From Muribaculaceae bacterium (lineage in GTDB: Bacteria > Bacteroidota > Bacteroidia > Bacteroidales > Muribaculaceae): a stretch of 64,000 bases of DNA. The notes beneath the pieces were generated by a model. The model searched no databases. It saw only the letters and a list, made by a program, of their open reading frames with translations, and was not told where the DNA came from. Positions 52,191-61,400 of the stretch are shown here, one piece after another (the first letter of the stretch is position 1; the number at the start of each line of letters is the position of its first letter). Both the position numbers and the translations under genes were made by a program. The DNA lies in NCBI GenBank assembly GCA_017557425.1, contig JAFYYU010000016.1, forward strand, positions 124,001 to 188,000. Direction: 5' to 3'.

Positions 52191-53114
52191 TTAGTTGTTT
52201 TGAATCGTGGCGTCAGATCGCATCATGAGTTCCCTGCCACGGGCAAAGGCCTTGGAGAAAAAGAGCATGTGGTAGTCGAGCGCATTAACCCAGTAGGTCC
52301 ACGTGTGAGCGCCGGGACGCACGAAGAAATCATGGTCGATGCCCTTTTCCACGAGCTGCTCGTGCATGGCGATGTTGTTCTTGTAGAAAATATCCTTCAG
52401 CCCCTCGTCGATAACGATGTTTTGGGCGGGCTGCAGCGGGCAGTTTTTCACCTGGTCCACCAGGTTGCACACGGCATGGTCGCTCCAGACTTGCTTGTTT
52501 TCCTCGTACTCGCCCAAGCGGTCCTTGATGTGCCATTTATCGGGGAACTGGGTGATGTCCATGTTGCCGCTCATGCTGCCGCAGGACCAGAACACGTCGG
52601 GATGCCTGAAAGCCAGAAACAACGACCCGTGACCGCCCATGCTCAATCCCGTGATGGCGCGCATGCAGCGGTTGGCATAAGTGCGGTAGTTGTTGTCGAT
52701 ATAGGCTACCAGTTCCTTGCTCACGTAGGTCTCGAACTGCATCGTCGGGTCCACAGGGGAGTCGAAGTACCAGCTGTCTTGGCCGTCGGGGCACACGATG
52801 ATGAAGCCGTACTCGTTTGACAGACTGTCCAGATTTGCTTTCTTTGCCCAGTCGCTGTAACACCCGAAAGCGCCATGCAGCAGGTATAACACGGGGTACC
52901 TCTGTTCTTGCAAATCTTTATCGAAATACCGTGTGGGCACGATCACTACATTCTTGATGTCGCGGCCCATGGCCTGGCTCATGACTGCGATGGTGTCGCC
53001 TTGTGCGGGCAGTTCAGTCGAAGCCTCAGCTGCGGGATGAGCGCATGCGCTCATGGTCAAGCCCACAATCGCTGTCAGTAGCAGGATAAGTCGTTGGGAT
53101 AGTTTGGTCATCAT
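52191..53114 (-). CDS. Esterase-D-like lipoprotein (putative alpha/beta hydrolase)
   Basis: 307 residues. A lipoprotein signal ends in LTMSAC (Cys24), so it is exported. The alpha/beta-hydrolase core has LYLLHGAFGCYSDW, the nucleophile elbow GLSMGG (Ser158), and a C-terminal His in GAHTWTYW. These belong to the esterase family (Pfam PF00756) that includes S-formylglutathione hydrolase, mycolyl and feruloyl esterases. The substrate is unknown. Its ATG overlaps the tadA stop by 4 bp, so translation may be coupled. Confidence 0.93.
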   Translation of the reverse strand: MMTKLSQRLILLLTAIVGLTMSACAHPAAEASTELPAQGDTIAVMSQAMGRDIKNVVIVPTRYFDKDLQEQRYPVLYLLHGAFGCYSDWAKKANLDSLSNEYGFIIVCPDGQDSWYFDSPVDPTMQFETYVSKELVAYIDNNYRTYANRCMRAITGLSMGGHGSLFLAFRHPDVFWSCGSMSGNMDITQFPDKWHIKDRLGEYEENKQVWSDHAVCNLVDQVKNCPLQPAQNIVIDEGLKDIFYKNNIAMHEQLVEKGIDHDFFVRPGAHTWTYWVNALDYHMLFFSKAFARGRELMMRSDATIQNN

Positions 53115-53569
53115 TTCTTTATCGGTCTTTTTTTCTTGAAAAAATCGGTCATCAGTTTACCGCACTCTTCGGCTAGCACACCTGCAGTGACAGTGGTTTT
53201 GGGGTGGAAGGGGGCAGCACACTGGGTGTGGTAGCCCCGCTTGTCGTCGCTTGCGCCATAGACGATTCGCGAGATTTGGCTCCATGCCAGCGCTCCTGCA
53301 CACATCAGGCAGGGCTCCACTGTGACGTATAACGTGCAGTCAGTCAGGTATTTCCCGCCTAAAGTCGCTGCCGAGGCAGTGATGGCCTGCATCTCGGCAT
53401 GGGCGGTGACATCGGTCAGCGTCTCGGTCAGGTTGTGGCCGCGCCCGATGACACGTCCCTTGCTCACAATGACTGCCCCGATAGGCACCTCGTCACGCTC
53501 GAGCGCCTTGTGTGCCTCGTCCAGCGCCAAGCGCATGTACTTGATGTCAATATCTTCGTTTTTTGTCAT
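53111..53569 (-). CDS. tadA: tRNA-specific adenosine deaminase
   Basis: 152 residues. The zinc-binding HAEMQAI and PCLMCAGAL motifs and a TDVTAHAEM context identify TadA, which converts A34 to inosine in tRNA-Arg(ACG). It starts on the last base of the LRR-protein stop codon (TGATG arrangement) and overlaps the esterase start, so it is tightly packed in the operon. Confidence 0.96.
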   Translation of the reverse strand: MTKNEDIDIKYMRLALDEAHKALERDEVPIGAVIVSKGRVIGRGHNLTETLTDVTAHAEMQAITASAATLGGKYLTDCTLYVTVEPCLMCAGALAWSQISRIVYGASDDKRGYHTQCAAPFHPKTTVTAGVLAEECGKLMTDFFKKKRPIKK

Positions 53570-54741
53570 CAGTTCAGGAATACTTTGCGGACGGTGTCGC
53601 CCACCTTGACAATATATACACGCTGGCCTGGCAGACTGATCCAGTTGTTTACTGACGGGCGCTCATACCACAGGTTGCCGTAAACGTCATAGATGAATGT
53701 CCACAGTCCGTGAGTGTCCCCACCGATATAGATGGTGCCGTCAAGGCCTAGAATAGTCAGTTGAGGTTCGTTATTTTCTTCTTCCAGTTCCTCGATGGCA
53801 GTGGGCTCGGCTGTGGCTATCAGTTGCAGGTCTTCCTCGTCATACATCAGCGTCGTGGGAACGACTAGATAGTCAGTGCTTTGGGCGCCGATGGGCAGGA
53901 AATAGCGGTCGGCGGCGGTCGTGGCGATCAAATAGCCGTCAGGTCCGTAAATCTTGTAGGCCAAGCTGTTGCCCAGCGTTAAGGCAGTCCAATTCTCGAC
54001 CATGTTCTCCTGTCTCATGGCGGGTAACACGGCTAGTCCCTCATCGATCCACAACGAGAACAAGTCTTCGTTACCCCACACGGGGTCGTCCTGATAGTCG
54101 AGTGAGGTATTGCGGTTGGCCAGCATGACGTGAATGTTGTCGCATCCTTCAAAAGCATCATCGCCCAATGTAAGGGGCGGGTTGGAGGCATCGCTGTAAA
54201 TCTCGTCGAGGCAGATGCAGTAGCCAAAGGCCCGTTCACCGATGGTTTGCAGAGTCATAGGCAGGAAAACCGTTCGCAGGTTGGTACAGTCCTCAAACGC
54301 CCCCATGCCGATGTCGGTGACGCCCTCGGGCAGCACAACATTGGTCACGGCGGTGCCCGCAAGCATATAGCGGCTAATGGCCGTCAAGCCCAGTGGCAGG
54401 GTAATGCTCGTCAACTGGTCGGCATCGGCGAATGCAGCCTCACCGATCATCGTGACACTGTTGGGAATCTGCACCTCGGTAACTGCAGATTGCCAGAACG
54501 CTCTTGGCGCGATGGCGGCAACATCATAGTTCACGCCGTCGCAGTACACCCGCTCGGGCAGGATGATGCAGCCCTCGTAGTGGTTCACGCCGTCGTAAAA
54601 GGCAGGAGCGACAGCCACCTGTGTGTCGCTGATGATATTGTAGTATATGCCATTAGCCAGGATGTCCTGGGCCGTGGCACGGTTGGTCGTGCACAGCATC
54701 AGGGCGGTTAATGTCAATATGTGAACAATCTTTTTCTTCAT
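53569..54741 (-). CDS. BspA-type leucine-rich repeat secreted protein with T9SS-like tail
   Basis: 390 residues with signal peptide (MKKKIVHILTLTALMLCTTN). Residues about 45-215 contain BspA/LRR_5 repeats (VTEVQIPNSVTMIGEAAFAD, LTSITLPLGLTAISRYMLAG, LRTVFLPMTLQTIGERAFGY). A beta domain follows. The end (LWYERPSVNNWISLPGQRVY, IVKVGDTVRKVFLN) matches a T9SS type A sorting signal. It is likely a cell-surface protein. It sits oddly inside a housekeeping operon between murF-alr (6 bp upstream) and tadA (1-bp overlap). Confidence 0.88.
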   Translation of the reverse strand: MKKKIVHILTLTALMLCTTNRATAQDILANGIYYNIISDTQVAVAPAFYDGVNHYEGCIILPERVYCDGVNYDVAAIAPRAFWQSAVTEVQIPNSVTMIGEAAFADADQLTSITLPLGLTAISRYMLAGTAVTNVVLPEGVTDIGMGAFEDCTNLRTVFLPMTLQTIGERAFGYCICLDEIYSDASNPPLTLGDDAFEGCDNIHVMLANRNTSLDYQDDPVWGNEDLFSLWIDEGLAVLPAMRQENMVENWTALTLGNSLAYKIYGPDGYLIATTAADRYFLPIGAQSTDYLVVPTTLMYDEEDLQLIATAEPTAIEELEEENNEPQLTILGLDGTIYIGGDTHGLWTFIYDVYGNLWYERPSVNNWISLPGQRVYIVKVGDTVRKVFLN

Positions 54742-54747
54742 GTTGTC

Positions 54748-57237
54748 CTATTCTCGGTAATAAACGCGCTTGACACGTGGCGCAATGCTGGTCAAGATTT
54801 CGTAGGGGATGGTGCCGCGAGCCTCGCTCAGTTGCTCGACAGGCAGGTGCTCACCAAAGATTTCCACCGTGTCGCCCACTTTGCAGGGCACATCGGTGAC
54901 ATCAATCATCACGGCATCCATGCACACGTTGCCCACCGTGGGGCAGGGCTTGCCGCTTACCCACATGTTCACGCGCCCGTTTCCAAAGTGCCTGTCAAAG
55001 CCGTCGGCATAGCCGATGTTGACCGTGGCGATGCGGCTATTGCGTTGCAGCACTCCATGCCGTCCATAGCCCACGGTCGTGTCGGCTGGCCACTCCTTGA
55101 TGCTGATGATGATGGACCGCAGGGCCGAAACGGGCTTGAGGGCGTCCTCGCTGCCGTCGAACAGCGTGCGTATGCCGTACAGGCCGATGCCGATGCGCAC
55201 CATGTCGTACTGGCGCTCGGGAAAGCGGACGATGCCGCTCGTGTTGAGGGCGTGCCGCAAGATGTGGTAGTCAAAAGACTGCTGCAACTCGTTGCTGCAT
55301 GTCTCGAAGTAGTCGAATTGGGCTTGGGTGTAAGCATCCTGCCCGGGCTCATCGGCTACCGAGAGATGGGTAAAGACCGTGGCGGGCTTGATGACGTCTT
55401 GCTGCTTGAGCATCGCAATGAGTTCAGGCAACTGTTCGCGGGTGAAGCCTAAGCGGTGCATGCCGCTGTCAATCTTGATGTGGACAGGAAAATCCTTCAC
55501 ACCATACTTCTTGCCTTCCTTGATGAGGTCACGCCCCATGTCCAGGTTGTATAATTCAGGCTCCAAGCGGTATTGGAACATGGCCTTGTAGTTGACGCCG
55601 TTGGGATTCAGCACGATGATGGGCATGCTGATGCTTGCCTTGCGCAGGTCAACGCCCTCGTCATGCACGGCGACGGCCAGGTAATCGCAGCCGCAGTCCT
55701 GCAGCGTCTTGGCAATCTCGTAGCTGCCTGCGCCGTAACCGCTGGCCTTGACCATTCCCACTGTCTTGGTTCCCGGCTTGATGAGGGATTTGAAGAACTT
55801 GAAATTGTGGGCCAGGGCGTTCAGGTCCACCTCCATGACGGTGATGTGCTGTTTGGCCTCCAACAGGTCGATGATCTGGCTGAAACCAAAGCGGGGATCT
55901 CCCTTGACAAGCACGGTCTCGTCCTCAAAGTCACCCTTGGCAAAGTCGGTGATAAACTCTTGGGTGTCGTTAAAGAAACGGGCGAAAGGCATTTCCTCGA
56001 AATAATGGCTGTAACGGCACATTTCCTTGCCGATGCCGATGAGGCGGTTCACCCGCTTGGTCTTGAGCAGCTCGCTCACGCGGATATAGAGTTCATCGCC
56101 GCTGTAGCTCTCGGTGTCCAGGTCGCTCAGGATGACCGTGCAAGGGCGGTTGCCGGCGCGGCGTGTCATGAAGTTGAGCGCCGGGGTCAGGGAGTTGTAA
56201 TCGCTCGTGTAGCTGTCAACGATGACGGTGCAGTCGTTCACACCCTCGATAACGTTGAGGCGGGTTCCGACGGGCGTGAGTGCGGCCATGCGCTCGGCAA
56301 TGACATCACGGTCAATCCCCAAGTGCAGCAGCACCGCCAGACAGGTGATAGCGTTATCCAGGTCACGGTCGGCGGTAAACGGGATGGTCACCGAGCCAGG
56401 CTGGTCGTCAAAGGTGTAGTGGAGGGTGGTGGCGCGTTCGCCACGGTCGGCACCATCTACCTGCAGGGGCGCCTCACAGTGGTTGCGTGACCAGGACATG
56501 GTAATTGCCACGTCGCTCTCGACCAGGGGGGCGATGGTGTGGGTCACCAACGGGTCGTCGGCGCAATAGACGATGCACTCGCAATTGTTGAGGATTTTTG
56601 CTTTTTCCTGGGCTTTTTGCTCCATGGAGGAGAATCCGTCGTTGTGTTCGCTGCCCAGGTTGGTGATGATGCCGATGGTGGGGCGGATCATCGCCTGGAG
56701 GTTATCCATCTCGCCGACCTGTGAGATGCCGGCCTCGATGATGGCCAGGTCGGTGTTGTTGTCGATGTCCCACAACGACAGGGGGACGCCAATCTGGCTG
56801 TTATAGCTGCGCGGGGAGCGAACGATGCGGTAGTCGTCCTTGAGCAGCTGGTAAAGCCATTCCTTGACGGTGGTCTTGCCGCGGCTGCCTGTGATGCCAA
56901 AGACCGGCAGCTCGCGGAAACGCCTGCGGTGGAATGTCGCCAATGCCTGCAGCGCGTCGAGAGGGGACTCAACGGCAATGTAGTTGGCGCCGGAGCACTC
57001 GGGCGAGGGGTAGTAATCGCTGGCGATGACAAAGTTGCGCACCCCCTTGGCAAACAGGTCGGGGATGTAGTTGTGGCCGTCGTCATTGGCCGTGCGCAGG
57101 GCAAAGAAGATGCTCTCCTCGGGCGTGGTGAGCGAACGGGAGTCGGTGAGCAGCTGGCTCACGATTGCATCCTCGTCGATGATGTGTTCGCGAGTTACCT
57201 CGAGCACGTTGGATATTTCTATGATTGAGTAGGTCAT
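54748..57237 (-). CDS. Fused MurF (D-Ala-D-Ala-adding enzyme) and alanine racemase
   Basis: 829 residues. The MurF half (1-460) has the ATP site ITGSRGKTTVKEW near residue 115, and the ligase domain with the central GTRLNVIEGVNDCTVI segment. The alanine racemase half (about 465-829) begins VMEVDLNALAHNFKFFKSLI. It carries the PLP lysine in MVKASGYGAGS and the C-terminal catalytic Tyr region TVGYGRHGV. It makes the D-Ala-D-Ala-bearing wall precursor and supplies D-alanine. The fusion is typical of Bacteroidota. It lies 21 bp after the GSCFA gene and 6 bp before the LRR gene. Confidence 0.97.
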   Translation of the reverse strand: MTYSIIEISNVLEVTREHIIDEDAIVSQLLTDSRSLTTPEESIFFALRTANDDGHNYIPDLFAKGVRNFVIASDYYPSPECSGANYIAVESPLDALQALATFHRRRFRELPVFGITGSRGKTTVKEWLYQLLKDDYRIVRSPRSYNSQIGVPLSLWDIDNNTDLAIIEAGISQVGEMDNLQAMIRPTIGIITNLGSEHNDGFSSMEQKAQEKAKILNNCECIVYCADDPLVTHTIAPLVESDVAITMSWSRNHCEAPLQVDGADRGERATTLHYTFDDQPGSVTIPFTADRDLDNAITCLAVLLHLGIDRDVIAERMAALTPVGTRLNVIEGVNDCTVIVDSYTSDYNSLTPALNFMTRRAGNRPCTVILSDLDTESYSGDELYIRVSELLKTKRVNRLIGIGKEMCRYSHYFEEMPFARFFNDTQEFITDFAKGDFEDETVLVKGDPRFGFSQIIDLLEAKQHITVMEVDLNALAHNFKFFKSLIKPGTKTVGMVKASGYGAGSYEIAKTLQDCGCDYLAVAVHDEGVDLRKASISMPIIVLNPNGVNYKAMFQYRLEPELYNLDMGRDLIKEGKKYGVKDFPVHIKIDSGMHRLGFTREQLPELIAMLKQQDVIKPATVFTHLSVADEPGQDAYTQAQFDYFETCSNELQQSFDYHILRHALNTSGIVRFPERQYDMVRIGIGLYGIRTLFDGSEDALKPVSALRSIIISIKEWPADTTVGYGRHGVLQRNSRIATVNIGYADGFDRHFGNGRVNMWVSGKPCPTVGNVCMDAVMIDVTDVPCKVGDTVEIFGEHLPVEQLSEARGTIPYEILTSIAPRVKRVYYRE

Positions 57238-57258
57238 AGTTTCTTTAGTTTCTAGTCC

Positions 57259-58245
57259 CTAGTTTTTAGGTTCCAGGGCTTTTTGCAATTGCGGATTTTG
57301 GGCCAGGTAGGGGTATTCCTTGATGAGGTTGCGCACCACGCTGGCAGTGTCGGCGTTGAAACGGTCCACGGTCTCGCGGTTGGCACTCATGGGGCGGTGC
57401 TGCAGCCGCTTGTGGATGCGTTCGCAACGTGCCACGGCCAGAGCGCTGCGGTCGTCGAGATAGGTTGCCTGGAATGCCTGCCAGATGTATTCCACGGCCA
57501 CATCGCTGGGGTGTACCATGTCGGTGGCGTAGAAGCGGTAGTCCCTGAGGTCGTCCATCATGATCTCATAAGCGGGGAAGTAGTCGCAGTAGTCGCGGTG
57601 GCGGGCCATCGCCTCCTGGATGGCGACGCGCAGCGACGCCTTGCTGAGCGAGTTGGTGTCCAGGCCGTCGGCAATGTGGCGAATAGGGCTCACGGTGAGG
57701 ATGACGCGCAGCTCGGGGTTGAATTCATGGAGTCTGGTGAGCATGTCGTCCAGCGCCTGGGCCATCTCGCTGACGGTGGCCATTTTGCGCTCAAACTCGT
57801 GTTGGGGCACCTTGTGGCAGTTGGCGACGACCTCTCCTGTGGATTTCAGGCGGTAGACGATAGCTGTGCCCAGGGTGACGGTCAGCAGCCGGGCATCCTT
57901 CAGGGCTTGGTGTCCCTGCTCGATGCGCTGGTTCATGCGGTCGATGGTGGCCTGCTTGTCGGGCAGGCTGTGGCGCGAGTGGAAGTCAAAACTGTTCCAC
58001 ACGCCGCCCTGCATGAACAGATCCTTTCCGGCAATAGGCGTGCAGTCAATGAGTTGTTGAACGCCGTGGGCGATGCTCATGGGGTTATAGAGCGTGCCCA
58101 TGGGGTTGACGGTGGCGTTGAAGAGGGCCGCGCTCAATTTGCCGCCGATGTTGTCGCTGAAGCATGAACCCAGCAGCACCACGCTGTCGCTATGGTGCAT
58201 CCAACTGCGGTTCTCGCCCGTCTTGACTGTCGTTCTGAACTCCAT
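57259..58245 (-). CDS. GSCFA domain protein
   Basis: 328 residues from ATG 58245. The frame extends to 58320, but that start is upstream of the promoter box at 58276-58283. The GSCFSDN motif (from LLGSCFSDNIGGKL) and the block NPMGTLYNP identify the GSCFA family, whose members resemble SGNH hydrolases. Function is unknown, perhaps acyl-group removal or transfer. It is the first gene of the operon with murF-alr. Confidence 0.92.
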   Translation of the reverse strand: MEFRTTVKTGENRSWMHHSDSVVLLGSCFSDNIGGKLSAALFNATVNPMGTLYNPMSIAHGVQQLIDCTPIAGKDLFMQGGVWNSFDFHSRHSLPDKQATIDRMNQRIEQGHQALKDARLLTVTLGTAIVYRLKSTGEVVANCHKVPQHEFERKMATVSEMAQALDDMLTRLHEFNPELRVILTVSPIRHIADGLDTNSLSKASLRVAIQEAMARHRDYCDYFPAYEIMMDDLRDYRFYATDMVHPSDVAVEYIWQAFQATYLDDRSALAVARCERIHKRLQHRPMSANRETVDRFNADTASVVRNLIKEYPYLAQNPQLQKALEPKN

Positions 58246-58275
58246 CTGAAACTTAAAAATGGTTGTTTTAACTGG

Positions 58276-58283
58276 CAAAGATA
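58276..58283 (-). promoter_or_regulatory. -7 promoter box (TATCTTTG) for the GSCFA-murF-alr-ansA operon
   Basis: Minus-strand TATCTTTG lies 30 bp before the ATG at 58245. Confidence 0.65.
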
Positions 58284-58349
58284 AGGTATTTTCGGTAAAA
58301 TCGCCGCACTTTGGTGACATTATTTAAAAAAGGTGATTTTCGGGGGGTA

Positions 58350-58383
58350 TGAAAAAAGAGGGCTCTAGAATGCTAAAGCCCTC
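58350..58383 (-). terminator. Terminator of the large LRR gene
   Basis: Arms GAGGGCT (58358-58364) and AGCCCTC (58377-58383). On the minus strand they are followed by TTTTTTC. It lies 21 bp after the stop at 58405. Confidence 0.9.
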
Positions 58384-58404
58384 ATTGATTGGATGTTGAA
58401 TCTG

Positions 58405-61400
58405 TTACTTCTTGATGAAACTGAAGTCGCCCGTGATGTCGTTGAAATAGACATCGTAGGTGCCTGCCTTGACAGGTATGTTGGCTCCGTTGCGCTCTCC
58501 GCGTCCGTATGGGAACGCTATAACGCCCCAGTTGTCGTTCCATGCGCCATCGGCCGCAAACTTGAGTTCGCCGTCTGATGCTACCGTAAAGTCCCTGAAA
58601 ATCCAGTTGTGGTTTTCCTTGCCTGGGTTGAGGCGTGTCATGTCCCAGGCGGGGTCGGTGACCAGCCACCCGGAATGGCTGCCCACGATGTTGATGGTGT
58701 TAAACATGACGGGAGTGGTTGCAGAGTAGGGAATGAAGTAAAACCTGCTATTCTTGGTGTTCGCGATGAGGGTGTAATAGCCATCGTTGCCAGGTGCTAT
58801 GCCCGTAATCTCCTCGCCGCCGCGGCCGAAGGTGCCGTTTGGCTTTCTGCCCCAGCAGTCATCGTTACTGCCGGGATGGTGGAGGAGCATGACGGCATCC
58901 TCAGCCCCAAAAAATCCCGTGTAGGATAATTGTCCGAGGCCATCATTGCCAAACTCTCCAACGGGGTACAAAGGAATCAAGCCGCGGCCGATGCTGCCCT
59001 CACCCTGATTTTCCCAGGGACTGGATCCCACTCGGTCACCTATCAGGTACCACATGTCGATGGCAGCGTCCCCGGGCCATGAACCGCTCAACAGGTAGTC
59101 GATGAGCGCGGTCACGTCGGCGATGTTGACCGCACCATCCTGATTCACGTCGGCAGCTCCCAAACTAATTGTGGAGGCGTCACCTCCCAGCAGGTAGTCG
59201 ATGAGCGCAGTCACGTCGGCAATGTTCACTGCGTTGTCCTTGTTAACGTCGCCACGGGTGAATTCCTCGGGGAAACCGGTCTCGGTGATATTCTGGAATT
59301 TTTTCCAAATGCTAGCCTCGCGATAAGCCTGAGCACAACCCGGGGGCACAATGAGGTTGACATTGGTGTAGTGGTCGTTAATGAAGGGCTCTGAAACCTC
59401 GTGGGTGCGAGGATTGATGTAGGTCTTACACGTGGGAGGTGTCGTTGCCCTAACCACTAGGTTGGTGAGGTCAGGCACGTTGTAGAAAGCGTTGTAACCC
59501 AGTTCGGTAAGCGTCTTGGGCAGATCAGCGCTGATTACCGACGAGCAGTGGCTGAAAGCGTTGTTGCCGATGGTGGTAACGCCATTAGGAACGTCGATGC
59601 TCTCAAGTGATGTGCATTCAAAGAAGGCAGAGCCCTCGATGACGCGCAGAGAAGTGGGCATTTCCACCTCCTGCAAGAGGGAAGTTCCACGGAGTGAGCT
59701 GCTGCCTATGTTTACCGTCCCATGCGGAATCGTGTAACTGGAACCCTTGCCTCCTGGGAACGCAACCAGCAGTTTCCTGTCCTTAGAGAACAGCACGCCA
59801 TCATTGCTGCGGTATTTGGTATTGCCAGGATTAACAAGGATTTCCCGCAGTTTACCGCTATAGTTGACGAATGTTCCGGAAATGCTGTCCACACTCGCAG
59901 GAATCGTCAGAGTCTCTATTTTATTGATGTGTGACATTGAGAAGGAGCCAATGCGCTGCACGCCCTCATGCATTCTCAAGGTCTCGATATTCGTTGAACT
60001 GTAGAAAGCGTAACTGTCGATCAAAGAAACAGTGAAAGGAACTTCGGCGCGAACCATTTTGGTACAATTAGCCAGTGCATGGTCGGCCAGTGTGGTTACG
60101 GTACACAGATTACCCTGATAGGCCACCTTGGGCGGAATGCCGGGATCGACGATGTTTTTGCTGGTCACGCCAGAGACTTTGGCGTTGAGGCTGGCATCGG
60201 TGGTGACATAGTTGAGGCTGTCCACAGTGAACTCGGTTCCTGAGGCGACGGGAGAAATCTCGGCGACACTGAACTCAAAATAGTTAGATTGCCAGTTATG
60301 ACTGCTGTAATTGCTGCCGGCACCAGCGGGTACATAAAGCGTGAGATTCTCGGTGTCATAGCCAACGCCATAGAATGCATTGTTGCCAATAGTTGGGGGT
60401 GTTGAGCCGGCAAAAGTGATTTCCTCCATCTCTAAGTTCATCTGGAATGCCAGGTTCCCAATCTCGGTAAGGGTCGATGGCAGGTAGATGGACTTCAAGT
60501 GGGAACAACTGGCAAAAGCGTTCATCGCGATGGTTTTCAAACCCTCGTCAATGACTACCCGTTCGATGGCAGATCCCTGGAAAGTGTGCTGTTCTAATGT
60601 CTTGATGCCCGCCGGCACGTAAACCGACTTGAGTTGGGAGGCCTGGGCAAAAGACAAGTATCCCACGGAATCACACGTGTTTAAGATAGAATAATGCTTG
60701 TCAGGACGGGCGCATGGATACTGAATGATGATTTTGCCGTCGATGGTGTACAAGACGCCGTAGTCCGTCATGTAATGCTGGTTCCCTTCGGCAACATTGA
60801 TGCTGGCAAGGGAGGTGCACTCGCCCAACGCGGCATTGCCTATCATGCTGACACTTGCAGGAATGTCAAATGCCGTGAGGTTCTCGCAGTAGGCAAATGC
60901 CGAGGAACTGATTGTTGTGAGGCCCTCGGGCAGGGTTACCGAATGCAGGTTGTTACAGAACATGAACGCTTCGGCGCCAATGACCTTCACCCCTTCAGGT
61001 ATCTGATAGGCGGTGGTGCTCATGTTGGGGAAGGCAATCAGGCTATCCATGGCAGCCGTGAACAGCACTCCGTTCTGCGAGCGGTAATGTGTGTTGGCGC
61101 TGTTGACATTGATGGAACTTAATGAGGTGCAACTGCTCAGAATGGTTTCCTCAATGGTCGTTACGCTGGCCGGGATAGTGAAAGTAGGCAACTCGGGGCA
61201 GTCGGCAAAAGCACCATAACGGATGGTCTCGACACCATTTTGAATCGTTACCGAGGTCAGGCTGTAACAGCCATCAAAGGCATAGTAGGATATTTCCTTC
61301 ACTGTGCTTGGAATGGTGACTTGTGTCAGTGCTTCGCATCTCAGGAAACACTGTCGGGGTATACAGGTGACTCCGCTGCCAATGGTGACCGTCTGTAAAG

